A DNA stretch of 64,000 bases from Pseudoalteromonas luteoviolacea H33-S (GCF_001625695.1 NZ_AUXY01000074.1:62001-126000); one strand, 5' to 3'. Positions 24,852 to 33,755 are shown, counted from the first letter of the stretch. Notes: generated from the sequence alone by a model not told the origin. Program-made: numbers and translations.

Positions 24852-25321
24852 ATGAATAAAACAGAGAATGAAGTAATAGGCTGGAAGTGGACAATGTACG
24901 CAGGATTAATACCTTTGATGGCGGACTATTCATGTTATTGACTTCCAGCCTTTCTATTTCTAACGATATGTCGCTATGGACATTTGTTGTTCATAAGTTG
25001 GACTTTAGTTTTTCTCAGCTCACCGCTGTTGATCCGCAAGTGGTTCCGTTTGTCGCATTTTTAGCGATGCTGGCAGGTGTCAATATTGTATCGGCGGCAG
25101 TGCCAATCATTCTGATTTCTATATTTGCACTCAAAAAGGGGCAAAAGTGGGTCTGGTATTATCTTTTATTCATGCTCGTTTGGGAGGGGTTTAACGACGT
25201 TTATAGTGTGACTCAGTTTTACTTTGAAACTGGTGCGCCAATGTTTGTTATGCCATGGTTGTTTTGTATCTTGATGGCGACAGGCTTATATAAAACACGC
25301 GAACAGATTTTTAATCAGTAG
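24852..25321 (+). pseudogene. Small 4-TM membrane protein gene broken by a one-base frameshift
   Basis: An ATG at 24852 starts MNKTENEVIGWKWTMYAG and continues as LIPLMADYSCY to a TGA at 24939-24941. In the next frame, from about 24923, LFMLLTSSLSISNDMSLW continues for 131 residues to 25321. Joining the frames at ATGGCGGAC (24918-24926) by adding one G gives LIPLMAGLFMLL, a continuous first membrane helix, and a protein of about 156 residues with four hydrophobic segments. So the gene most likely lost one G, or the base was missed in sequencing. In-frame starts at GTG 24887 or ATG 24932 could still give a shortened protein. Family not recognised; divergent from the AraC gene. Confidence 0.75.
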
Positions 25322-25825
25322 TACAGAAACTGAATTGGTTCTTTTATATTTTGCGGGCTATATTAGCTCGCACCTCATTTTTATAGCCACAATTCAAAGT
25401 TGAATTCGAGTTTAATCAAACAATAAATATATTGCGCCGGACAGCACTTCCACTTCAAAAACTCAAAACGCTTTGTTACCTAATGCAAAAATACATTTAG
25501 ATAGGAATACCTCTAAGGTTGCAGAAATCTAAAACCATCTACCTTTCATAGCTTGTAGGCTATTGGAGAATACTCCAAAAAAGCTATTCCCCCCACTTTT
25601 TATACGAACTGACATAAAGTTGGTTTTTTTGGTCATGGTTCATCCGAGTAAGGTGATGAATAATTTATCCCAAGCCGTTGATAGATTGACTGCCTTCAGC
25701 ACATAAATTTCCGTGAATATGAAAGTAGTTAAAGCACTAAACACGATAACAGTCGCTATTTTTGCTTGGTGTCAGGATTCGGTATCGAGATCACATAGCT
25801 TATAAATTCACGAAGGAGGCTGCTT
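25322..25825. other. 500-base gap with only short or decayed frames
   Basis: No full gene seen. A 16-codon frame at 25656-25706 (MNNLSQAVDRLTAFST) has an AAGGTG before its ATG. A 28-codon frame from 25719 starts MKVVKALNTITVAIFA, which looks like a signal peptide, then runs out; shifting frame at about 25766 gives LVSGFGIEIT before another stop. These may be relics of lost genes or short leader peptides. The last 15 bases hold the ribosome binding site of the DUF417 gene. Confidence 0.4.
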
Positions 25826-26290
25826 TTGTTTACTAACTCAATTAATTTCATGCATAAGGTTGGGCAAGGTACTGCGCTACTAGGGGTTGTGTTGCCATTA
25901 CTATTAATTGGCGTACTTAAATTTACCCCTACGGAAGTTGAAGCATTAAAACCCGTCATTAATGGCACACCTTGGTTAACTTGGTTGTATGCGGTATTTG
26001 GTTTTGAAGGGGCTTCTTACTTCCTCGGTGTAGTTGAAATTATTACTGCCACCTTATTAATTATGTCTGTGTGGTCTGTGCGTGCTGGAATTATGGGTGG
26101 TGCAATGGGTACCGTGACTTTTTTGGTGACTGTGAGCACTCTACTTGTGCTGCCAATCGGGGAAGACAAAGAGGGAGGTTTACCATTTCTAAATTTTCTA
26201 GGACAGTTTTTAATCAAGGATGTTGCTTTGTTAGGTATTTCAATATTGGTGTTGGCTAACTGTTTAGCGCGTTTTCGTGCTCGCAGCTGA
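25826..26290 (+). CDS. DUF417-family membrane protein (YkgB/RclC-like)
   Basis: A 154-residue inner-membrane protein with four hydrophobic segments (about 15-32, 53-79, 83-110 and 133-149). The blocks LLIGVLKFTPTEVEALKPVI, SPW-like GTPWLTWLY and GGLPFLNFLGQFLIKDVALLG are what I know from the DUF417 family, which includes E. coli RclC of the reactive-chlorine response. The start is a TTG at 25826 with a strong AAGGAGG 6 bases upstream; there is no better ATG. It precedes a secreted DUF4331 protein by 99 bases. Its role is not known. Confidence 0.85.
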   Translation: MFTNSINFMHKVGQGTALLGVVLPLLLIGVLKFTPTEVEALKPVINGTPWLTWLYAVFGFEGASYFLGVVEIITATLLIMSVWSVRAGIMGGAMGTVTFLVTVSTLLVLPIGEDKEGGLPFLNFLGQFLIKDVALLGISILVLANCLARFRARS

Positions 26291-26389
26291 GTTATTAAAT
26301 AGCTCAAAAATAAAAGTAAGGAGGGTAGATCAGTAAGTTAAACCGTAAAACCCACTTTTTAATAGCAACCCGGTTTATAGGAGACCGCT

Positions 26390-27457
26390 ATGATTAAATT
26401 GCTAAAAATATCAGCCAATAAATCTACAGTGGCAGCGCTCGCTTTTGCTATTGGTGCAGGCTTAAGCACAGTGCCAGCAGTTGCAAGCCATCACTTTGAA
26501 AGTAAATTGGCTCAGGAACATCCTCAGTTTGATTTGACTGATATGTTTGTATTTGACTCAGAGCGCCGTGGTTATACTGCATTTATGATGGATGTGAATC
26601 CCAGCACAAAAGACCGCGCTGCTTTTGGTGAAAAAGGCGTTTACAGCTTTCATATTGCCAATGATAAATCGTTTGGTAGTGGCGGGGTAACTATCACAGC
26701 TCATTTAGAAGGGGAACAGTTGGTTTTTGGGCTCGTAGATGGGGCGAATCAAGCTGTTGGTACTAAAGGTAAGGCATTTGGTAAGGCTAAAGTTGGTAAA
26801 ACTGTCAAATTTAACAATGGCGTGAAAGTATGGAGCGGCGCGGCACGAGATCCGTTTGTTGGAAATTCCGAGGGCATTGTCGGGTTCTTAACAGCACTGA
26901 TTGGCAAAGGTAAGCTTGAGCTGTCTCAATTCAATAGTGGGGTGGATTTATTTAAAGACTTTAATAGTAGTATCATTTTAGTTGAACTGCCTAACAGCAT
27001 GCTGGCGAAAAATATTCACGTGTATGCAAGTAGTGCAATGTACAATGTTGACCAGTGGGTACAAGTGAATCGAGTGGCAAACCCGCTTGTAACGCATATG
27101 TTTTTGGCAAATAACAAAATGGAAGTGAGTGAACATATTCAACACCGCCCAGATAGTGACATGTCACGAAGGTATGCGATATCAGGCATGGTATTAAGGG
27201 CAGTCGCGCTAGATAGGAAACTATCCAACCCTGTTGAATATGCGGACTCAGTTGCAGCGCAATTGTTACCTGATATGATTTCTTACAAGGTGGGTAGCAG
27301 CGCGGAATATGGCTATCCGAAAGTCAATGGACGCAAACCCAGTGACGATGGTATGGACGCAGTGTTGAGCTTACTGGTTGGGCGCAATGTAACAGATCAT
27401 GCAAATACCTTTAATCGACACCCTGTTAAGTTTCCATATGTCGTACCAGTGCGTTAA
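26390..27457 (+). CDS. Secreted DUF4331-family protein
   Basis: A 355-residue protein with a Sec signal peptide (cleavage probably after VPAVA, about residue 32). The mature N-terminus SHHFESKLAQEHPQFDLTDMFVF and the later FNRHPVKFPYVVPVR are the DUF4331 hallmarks (SHxxE/P...D..D.Y.F, then VGRN-T-D). No function is established for the family; the HH motif at the mature start could bind metal, which is inference. An AGGAG lies before the ATG at 26390. Likely in one unit with the DUF417 gene; a hairpin follows. Confidence 0.88.
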   Translation: MIKLLKISANKSTVAALAFAIGAGLSTVPAVASHHFESKLAQEHPQFDLTDMFVFDSERRGYTAFMMDVNPSTKDRAAFGEKGVYSFHIANDKSFGSGGVTITAHLEGEQLVFGLVDGANQAVGTKGKAFGKAKVGKTVKFNNGVKVWSGAARDPFVGNSEGIVGFLTALIGKGKLELSQFNSGVDLFKDFNSSIILVELPNSMLAKNIHVYASSAMYNVDQWVQVNRVANPLVTHMFLANNKMEVSEHIQHRPDSDMSRRYAISGMVLRAVALDRKLSNPVEYADSVAAQLLPDMISYKVGSSAEYGYPKVNGRKPSDDGMDAVLSLLVGRNVTDHANTFNRHPVKFPYVVPVR

Positions 27458-27484
27458 TACCTGCTTTATCATTTTGCTCGACCA

Positions 27485-27512
27485 TGGTGTTTCTTATCGT
27501 TGAGAAACACCA
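27485..27512 (+). terminator. Hairpin after the DUF4331 gene
   Basis: A 10-bp perfect stem TGGTGTTTCT (27485-27494) with AGAAACACCA (27503-27512) and an 8-base loop, 27 bases after the stop. There is no immediate T-run, so it is a terminator-like hairpin only. Confidence 0.5.
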
Positions 27513-27529
27513 CACTTCATCTATCTCTT

Positions 27530-27721
27530 TTTGGACAATATATTCAAGGCGCTGATAGTTATAGCTCACATGCAGGACTTAACTTTGATAAAAGCCAATG
27601 GCGGTTTGGTACTGTTTCTATCATTTATTACGTTGACGGCTAGACGATACAAGCCAATATTATAGGTGATCACGACATTGCATATGATTCTAAATCACAA
27701 TTGGCGCATGAAACCGTCTAG
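27530..27721 (+). pseudogene. Possible remnant of an outer-membrane barrel gene
   Basis: One frame reads FGQYIQGADSYSSHAGLNF, then DKSQWRFGTVSIIYYVDG, a TAG at 27641, TIQANIIGDHDIAYDSKSQL and AHETV to a second TAG at 27719. The alternating aromatic/polar pattern resembles beta-strands of a porin-like protein, and the frame has coding-like composition, yet there is no start and there are two stops. I read it as a decayed fragment; the parent family is not identified. The rest of the interval 27458-28107 shows no other gene. Confidence 0.4.
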
Positions 27722-28107
27722 GTCTAGGATATTCACAGTCATTCATTTGAGCCCTGATTAATACATGCCTTTGAGCACTCACAATTTTTATTGTTTAGGA
27801 TTAGTTCTTTAAGCCAAAAACCTGCATAAAAGACTTTTAGACATAATTAGAAGCGTTTAGAGCATACATACTTTAAGTGCGCAAAGAGATAATACCTTAT
27901 AAGCCAGCCGATGCTGGTGAGATTAGATTTCAATGAATGCTTCAAGTCAGGTCTTGAAGGCTGTGTTATATGAAATTGAAACAGCTTAGATACCATACAA
28001 TATTAACGTGATAACGTGCTACACTCTATTAACATTGTGGTCTGTTTGTTAGATAGGGTAATTAAGTAGGTTTCTGACACAGAATAGACTTTTCAATCAG
28101 GTAGCTT

Positions 28108-29382
28108 ATGAACCGACAGCAACCAATCGAGAAAACAAAGATTACACATTTAATTGATGAGTATCTGAGGAACAGAGCGCACTCAACTGCCTTATGCGCA
28201 AGCTTACAAGTTGAAGATTATGCAGTTCAACCTAGTGCTGAAGTCAGTCCGCCGAAGTGGCACTTAGGCCACACAACGTGGTTTTTTGAAGAAGTTATTT
28301 TGGTTAAATACATGACAGATTACTCAAGGTATCACCAAGGGTATCGCATGCTGTTTAATTCATACTACAAATCAGCTGGCGAACATTGGTTGCAAAGTCA
28401 GCGTGGGAGCCTATCAAGACCAACGGTTAATGAGGTTATTCATTATCGAAACTATGTAGATCAACAAGTTGTAGACTTTTTGTCCTTTACTGATTTGGAC
28501 GAAGTAGTACTTTCCTTACTAGAGATCGGGTTACATCACGAGCAGCAGCATCAGGAGCTGTTGCTTATGGATATTAAGTATATTTTGGGCTGTAACCCAC
28601 TTTCTCCCGTTTATTGCGACCAATCGTTAGACATCTCAAAGCCAGAAAATGCACGCTGGCGTGTTTTTGACGAAGGCATTTATGAAGTGGGTGCCATAAA
28701 TAGGGGGTTTGCCTATGACAATGAAAAACCAAGGCACAAGCGCTACAACTATGGATTTGCGATTAGTGAAAACACAATCACAAATGGCGAGTATTTGGCG
28801 TTTATTCAAGATAATGGGTATGACAGAGCAGAATTTTGGCTGAGCTTGGGGTGGGAGTGGGTAAACGAGAGTAAAATTGCCCACCCTTTATATTGGCAAA
28901 AGATAGAAAATGAATGGTTTGAGTTTACACTACATGGTTTGATGCCATTAGACCTCAATCTTCCTGTCACACATATAAGCTACTTTGAAGCAGACGCGTT
29001 TGCTAACTGGAAAGGCTTAAGGTTACCGACAGAGCATGAGCTGGAGGTTTATTTGCAAGCAAACTCAGCTGTTGCGGTGATTTCAGGTATCAATAAGCGC
29101 AATGGCAATCTTGCAAGCATTTATCACCCTATAGCGAGTGGCGTGCCTTTTGGGCAAGTTTGGTGTTGGACTAAAAGTCATTATTCGGGCTATCCCGGTT
29201 ACAAGCCATATCAGGGCATGCTGAACGAATACAATGGCAAATTTATGTGCAATCAGTTTGTTTTGAGGGGCGGGTGTGTGGCCACACCCGGCGATCATTA
29301 TCGTCACAGTTATCGCAATTTTTATCAACCACATCAGCGCTGGATGTTTTCTGGCATCAGGCTAGCAGAGGATATTGAATGA
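28108..29382 (+). CDS. egtB: Ergothioneine biosynthesis sulfoxide synthase EgtB
   Basis: A 424-residue non-haem iron enzyme that joins N-alpha-trimethylhistidine (hercynine) to a thiol donor with O2. The N-terminal DinB-like domain has the three iron histidines by alignment in my head: His55 in WHLGHTTWF, and His144 and His148 in HHEQQHQELL. The C-terminal formylglycine-generating-enzyme fold contains ISENTITNGEYLAFI, LRLPTEHELE, VWCWTKSHYSGYPGY, and RNFYQPHQRWMFSGIRLA. Whether the donor is gamma-Glu-Cys or Cys cannot be read. It overlaps egtD by 4 bases (ATGA), a two-gene unit. A 650-base gene-poor stretch lies upstream. Confidence 0.92.
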   Translation: MNRQQPIEKTKITHLIDEYLRNRAHSTALCASLQVEDYAVQPSAEVSPPKWHLGHTTWFFEEVILVKYMTDYSRYHQGYRMLFNSYYKSAGEHWLQSQRGSLSRPTVNEVIHYRNYVDQQVVDFLSFTDLDEVVLSLLEIGLHHEQQHQELLLMDIKYILGCNPLSPVYCDQSLDISKPENARWRVFDEGIYEVGAINRGFAYDNEKPRHKRYNYGFAISENTITNGEYLAFIQDNGYDRAEFWLSLGWEWVNESKIAHPLYWQKIENEWFEFTLHGLMPLDLNLPVTHISYFEADAFANWKGLRLPTEHELEVYLQANSAVAVISGINKRNGNLASIYHPIASGVPFGQVWCWTKSHYSGYPGYKPYQGMLNEYNGKFMCNQFVLRGGCVATPGDHYRHSYRNFYQPHQRWMFSGIRLAEDIE

Positions 29383-30377
29383 CACACTTTAGATTATTCA
29401 CGCAAGATACACATGGTGAAAGTACACAAGATGACCAGCTAGCCATTGACGTATTGATAGGGTTAAGTGCGCCTTCAAAGCACCTGTCTGCAAAGTACTT
29501 TTACGATGATACGGGAAGTGAAATTTTCCAAAAAATTACCCAGCATCAAGATTACTATTTGACCGCGAAAGAAGTGGAAATCATCACCAATATTAACAAA
29601 CAGTTAGCTGATGTGATTGATGAGCAAGAAATTGACATTATCGAATTAGGCGTTGGGGATGGACATAAAAGTCAGTTAATTATTGATGGCTTTTTGAAAA
29701 GTGGCTGCAAAGTAAACTTTTATCCCATCGATATTTCAGAAAAAGCCATGTTCATGCTACAAGAAAATATTATGCCCAATGATAACCTGGTAATTCATGG
29801 TGTGGTAGCTGAGTACTTTGACGGATTAAAGCTCGTCAGGGGTCAGTCTACAAATAAGCAGTTGGTTTTATTTTTAGGCTCTAATATTGGCAATTTTAAT
29901 CGCGAGCAAAGTCTTGGGTTTCTCAGAAAGTTATGGGCGAGTCTTAAAGCGGATGACTTTATATTCATTGGTTTTGATTTAAAGAAGGACGTCAAGAAAC
30001 TCACCGCAGCGTATAACGACGAAGATGGCTTAACTGCAAAGTTTAATCTCAATTTGTTGAGTCGAATAAACAAAGAGTTAGGCGCGAATTTCGAGCTAGA
30101 TAAATTCCAACATTTTGGCGTTTATAATCCAGTTTTAGGCGCCATGGAAAGTTATGTACTTTCGACTGAAAAGCAAGAAGTGTACATCTCGGCGCTACAA
30201 AGAGCGTTTCAATTTGATGCATATGAAGCGATCCATTTCGAGTATTCTTATAAGTTTTCAACAAATGATATTGAGCGATTGTCTCAACAAAGTGGTTTTC
30301 ATGTGGTTAAGCATTTCACTGATAGTAATCAGTATTTTGTAGACTCCTTATGGCAAGTCGTGAAAGAAGAGCGTTAA
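29379..30377 (+). CDS. egtD: L-histidine N-alpha-methyltransferase EgtD
   Basis: A 332-residue SAM-dependent enzyme that trimethylates histidine to hercynine. Family landmarks are KYFYDDTGSEIFQKITQHQDYYLTAKE near the N-terminus, ELGVGDGHKSQLII (SAM site), LVLFLGSNIGNF and the C-terminal FHVVKHFTDSNQYFVDSLWQ. The start overlaps the egtB stop by 4 bases. Together EgtD and EgtB make the sulfoxide intermediate; the C-S lyase EgtE and amidase EgtC are not seen here, so the last steps must be done elsewhere or by an unrecognised enzyme. Confidence 0.92.
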   Translation: MTHFRLFTQDTHGESTQDDQLAIDVLIGLSAPSKHLSAKYFYDDTGSEIFQKITQHQDYYLTAKEVEIITNINKQLADVIDEQEIDIIELGVGDGHKSQLIIDGFLKSGCKVNFYPIDISEKAMFMLQENIMPNDNLVIHGVVAEYFDGLKLVRGQSTNKQLVLFLGSNIGNFNREQSLGFLRKLWASLKADDFIFIGFDLKKDVKKLTAAYNDEDGLTAKFNLNLLSRINKELGANFELDKFQHFGVYNPVLGAMESYVLSTEKQEVYISALQRAFQFDAYEAIHFEYSYKFSTNDIERLSQQSGFHVVKHFTDSNQYFVDSLWQVVKEER

Positions 30378-30500
30378 TTACTTTCCACTGTAGAGGTATT
30401 TGAGTACAAGGTAGTGTTTGTGACAATGTGCTTATACCTCTTTGATGTATAGATAGCTAGCCTTTAAGACTAAATACAACCATGAGTAAGATTGTTTGAT

Positions 30501-31292
30501 ATGAAGATGTACGGTGTTCGGCGAGTATTTTGCTCGGAGCATTACCTTGGCAATCTTGCTGACGTGAATTTATGTGATGATCTCAATGAGTTTCACGATA
30601 CACACGGCCTTCAAAAAATCGCGAGTACTAATACAGTCGCTGCAACTGCGTTTTTGGTTAAATATGCCGACTGCAAATTTGGTATCCGGTGGTTTTCACC
30701 ATACGGTGAAATTCAATTTTGTGGTCATGCAACGCTTGCTGCGGCTGGGGTGCTAACATCCACCTTCACCAATGCTGGAAAAGAAATCACTTTTGAATCG
30801 TCGAATCAGACAATATGTGTTTCTCATCAAGGGGGCGAGCTTTTTGTTATGTGCTTGCCGCAAGCGAGCCTTGAAATAACAACAGACTTTGATCATATAT
30901 TTCCGGTGTTTAACCAAACGCTGAGTAATATTAAACACACAGAGCCTAATGACGGGTATTTCGTTGCACAAGCAGCAAATAAGCAAGATCTGATTGAGTT
31001 AGATTTCAATGCCAAGGAATACATCAACTGCACTCGTCGAGCGTTGCTAGTGACCACAAATCATGGCTTAGGTAGTGATGGTTTTTATTTCAGATACTTT
31101 GCACCTCAATATGGCAGCAAAGAAGATCAAGCGACAGGCTCGGTGGCTCCATTGCTGGCTTCTTATTGGCAGATACCAGCCAACAAAATATTTAATTGCC
31201 ATCAGTTATCTGTAGGTGGTGGGTATTATCAAATTTATAAAACTGCACAGCAAGTTTGCGTGATAGCAAAAGTGCTCAAATTAGAATATTAA
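30501..31292 (+). CDS. PhzF-family isomerase-like protein lacking the usual catalytic Glu
   Basis: A 263-residue protein of the PhzF/diaminopimelate-epimerase fold. CGHATLAAAGVL is the PhzF signature, with RWFSPYGEIQFCGH before it and DQATGSVAPLLASYW later, the second half-site. In most relatives the first lobe has N-x-SET-x-F, where Glu is the general acid/base; here the stretch is NTVAATAFLV, so that Glu is Ala. The likely start is the ATG at 30501; a TTG at 30492 is also in frame. It follows egtD by 123 bases on the same strand. Substrate unknown. Confidence 0.85.
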   Translation: MKMYGVRRVFCSEHYLGNLADVNLCDDLNEFHDTHGLQKIASTNTVAATAFLVKYADCKFGIRWFSPYGEIQFCGHATLAAAGVLTSTFTNAGKEITFESSNQTICVSHQGGELFVMCLPQASLEITTDFDHIFPVFNQTLSNIKHTEPNDGYFVAQAANKQDLIELDFNAKEYINCTRRALLVTTNHGLGSDGFYFRYFAPQYGSKEDQATGSVAPLLASYWQIPANKIFNCHQLSVGGGYYQIYKTAQQVCVIAKVLKLEY

Positions 31293-31332
31293 ATTCGATA
31301 GTGTATGATTGAATAATTGAATTGTGTATACG

Positions 31333-31360
31333 AAAAAGCCCAGCATATGCTGGGCTTTTT
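31333..31360. terminator. Bidirectional terminator between the PhzF-like gene and nrdA
   Basis: A perfect palindromic stem with arms of 13 bases around CCCAGCA/TGCTGGG, flanked by A-run and T-run, in the convergent gap. It should end both transcripts, so nrdA transcripts stop here without reaching an nrdB. Confidence 0.9.
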
Positions 31361-31377
31361 GATTCTTGACAGGCTTG

Positions 31378-33663
31378 TTAAATCTTACAAGCGCCGCCTT
31401 CACAGCCGTCATCTTCAGGCTCTGGTTTTAATTCGTCCTGTGCATCAGCAGCACCATCACGTGTGTTATGGTAGTAAAGCGTCTTAACACCTAGCTTGTA
31501 TGCTGTTAGTAGGTCTTTTAACAATAACTTCATTGGTACTTTACCGCCTTCAAACTTAGTTGGGTCGTAGTTTGTATTTGCAGAGATTGTTTGGTCGACA
31601 AACTTCTGCATGATACCAACTAGGCCTAAATAACCATCGTTAGAAGGGATGTCCCATAGTAGTTCGTACTGCTCTTTAAGTTTCTCATACTCAGGCACAA
31701 CTTGCTTTAGGATACCGTCTTTACTTGCCTTAACACTGATATGCCCGCGAGGCGGTTCAATACCATTTGTTGCGTTTGAGATCTGCGATGAAGTTTCAGA
31801 AGGCATTAGCGCTGATAGCGTTGAGTTTCTCATGCCATGCTCTTGAACACTTGCTCTTAGCGCGTCCCAGTCAAGGTGAAGTGGCTCGTCACAGATTGCA
31901 TCGATGTCTTTTTTATAAGTATCGATAGGCATAATACCTTGTGAGTATGTTGTCTCATTAAATTTAGGACATGCACCGCGTTCTTTTGCAAGTTCGTTAG
32001 AGGCTTTCATCAAGTAGTATTGAATTGCTTCAAATGTTTTATGCGTTAGGCCATTCGCGCTGCCGTCTGAATACTTCTTACCATTCTTAGCTAGGTAATA
32101 AGCAAAGTTAATGACACCTATACCCAGAGTACGACGTCCCATTGTAGCTGTGTGTGCTGCTGGTACTGGGTAATCTTGGAAATCTAATAGATTATCAAGT
32201 GCACGAACTGCTAGCTCTGCTAATTCTTCAAGCTCAGATAAATCTTCAATAGCACCTAAGTTAAATGCAGACAGTGTACAGAGCGCAATTTCACCTTCAG
32301 CGTCATTGACGTTGTTCAACGGCTTAGTTGGCAGCGCAATTTCTAAACATAAGTTAGATTGACGGATAGGGGCTACTTTTGAGTCAAATGGGCTGTGTGT
32401 ATTACAGTGGTCAACATTTTGTAAGTAAATACGACCCGTGCTAGCACGCTCTTGAGCAAACATTGAGAACAGTTCAATCGCTTTGATACGCTTTTTACGA
32501 ATAGACTCGTCTTGCTCGTACTTTAAGTATAATTCTTCGAAAAGTTCCTGATCTTCAAAAAATGCATCGTATAGCCCTGGTGTGTCTGATGGGCTAAATA
32601 GGGTAATGTAGTCATCTTTCAATAAACGCGCATACATTGTTTTATTGAACTGTACGCCGTAGTCAAGGTGACGAACACGGTTTTCTTCTACACCACGGTT
32701 ATTTTTTAGAACCAGTAAGTTTTCAACTTCTAGGTGCCAAAGTGGGTAGAATAAAGTTGCAGCACCGCCACGCACACCGCCTTGTGAACAGCTTTTCACT
32801 GCTGTTTGGAAGTGTTTGTAGAATGGAATACAGCCAGTATGGAATGCTTCACCATTGCGGATTGGGCTACCAAGTGCACGAATGCGGCCTGCGTTTACAC
32901 CGATACCGGCACGTTGACTCACATATTTAACAATCGCTGAAGAAGAAGCATTGATTGAATCTAGGCTATCATCACACTCAATAAGCACGCATGAGCTGAA
33001 CTGACGTGTCGGTGTACGAACACCCGCCATGATAGGTGTTGGTAGTGAGATTTTGAATTGTGACACAGCGTCATAGAAACGCTTGATGTAATCTAAACGT
33101 GTTTCTTTGTCATAATCAGCAAATAGGCTTGCCGCTACTAATATATATAAGAACTGCGCGCTCTCATAAATCTCACCAGTTACACGGTTTTGAACTAAAT
33201 ATTTACCTTCTAACTGCTTGACTGCCGCGTAGCTGAAAGTCATATCGCGACTGTGGTCAAGGTAGTCATTTAGTTCATTGAACTCCTCACGAGTGTAGTC
33301 TTTCAATAGGTGCTCGTCGTAACGCTTGTCGTCAACGAGCTTTGCAACATGGTCATATAAGTGCGGAGGCTCAAACTGGCCATATGCTTTTTTTCTTAAA
33401 TGGAACACTGCAAGACGTGCTGCAAGATATTGATAATCAGGCGTGTCTTTAGAGATTAAATCTGCAGCTGCTTTGATGATTGTTTCATGGATATCTTCAG
33501 TACGGATCCCATCGTAAAACTGGATATGAGATTTTAATTCCACTTGAGAGACCGACACATTGTCTAAGCCTTCGGCTGCCCAAGTAATAACACGATGGAT
33601 TTTATCTAAATCAAGCGGTTCTTTACGACCGTTTCTTTTACTGACAGATAATTGTTGGTTCAT
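31378..33663 (-). CDS. nrdA: Ribonucleoside-diphosphate reductase, class Ia large subunit
   Basis: A 761-residue NrdA (E. coli 761). It has an N-terminal ATP-cone, the active-site cysteine in FSSCVLIECDDS, the N-x-x-C-x-E motif in SNLCLEIALP, the paired tyrosines of the radical path in TLYYHNTRDGA and the C-terminal redox cysteines CEGGACKI. It makes dNDPs together with NrdB. nrdB usually follows nrdA, but here the transcript meets a terminator and a convergent gene. Its upstream region carries NrdR-like and DnaA-like sites (see separate entries). Confidence 0.97.
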   Translation of the reverse strand: MNQQLSVSKRNGRKEPLDLDKIHRVITWAAEGLDNVSVSQVELKSHIQFYDGIRTEDIHETIIKAAADLISKDTPDYQYLAARLAVFHLRKKAYGQFEPPHLYDHVAKLVDDKRYDEHLLKDYTREEFNELNDYLDHSRDMTFSYAAVKQLEGKYLVQNRVTGEIYESAQFLYILVAASLFADYDKETRLDYIKRFYDAVSQFKISLPTPIMAGVRTPTRQFSSCVLIECDDSLDSINASSSAIVKYVSQRAGIGVNAGRIRALGSPIRNGEAFHTGCIPFYKHFQTAVKSCSQGGVRGGAATLFYPLWHLEVENLLVLKNNRGVEENRVRHLDYGVQFNKTMYARLLKDDYITLFSPSDTPGLYDAFFEDQELFEELYLKYEQDESIRKKRIKAIELFSMFAQERASTGRIYLQNVDHCNTHSPFDSKVAPIRQSNLCLEIALPTKPLNNVNDAEGEIALCTLSAFNLGAIEDLSELEELAELAVRALDNLLDFQDYPVPAAHTATMGRRTLGIGVINFAYYLAKNGKKYSDGSANGLTHKTFEAIQYYLMKASNELAKERGACPKFNETTYSQGIMPIDTYKKDIDAICDEPLHLDWDALRASVQEHGMRNSTLSALMPSETSSQISNATNGIEPPRGHISVKASKDGILKQVVPEYEKLKEQYELLWDIPSNDGYLGLVGIMQKFVDQTISANTNYDPTKFEGGKVPMKLLLKDLLTAYKLGVKTLYYHNTRDGAADAQDELKPEPEDDGCEGGACKI

Positions 33664-33708
33664 AAGCTATGCCCGTATTCCCAAATTCTTATATTGGTTA
33701 GGAAATCA

Positions 33709-33755
33709 CCACTAGATATGGTGCCTATTTGAAAGTGCATCACAAGATAGTGTGG
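33709..33755 (-). promoter_or_regulatory. nrdA promoter with a pair of NrdR-box-like sites
   Basis: Two sites similar to the NrdR consensus acaCwAtATaTwGtgt lie at 33709-33724 (CCACTAGATATGGTGC) and 33740-33755 (TCACAAGATAGTGTGG), 12 of 16 matches each by my count. Their starts are 31 bases apart, the three-helical-turn spacing known for NrdR pairs. On the minus strand a -10-like TATCTT (33749-33744) lies inside the second box and a -35-like TTGCAA (33772-33767) is 17 bases upstream of it. NrdR bound here would block the promoter. Confidence 0.65.
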
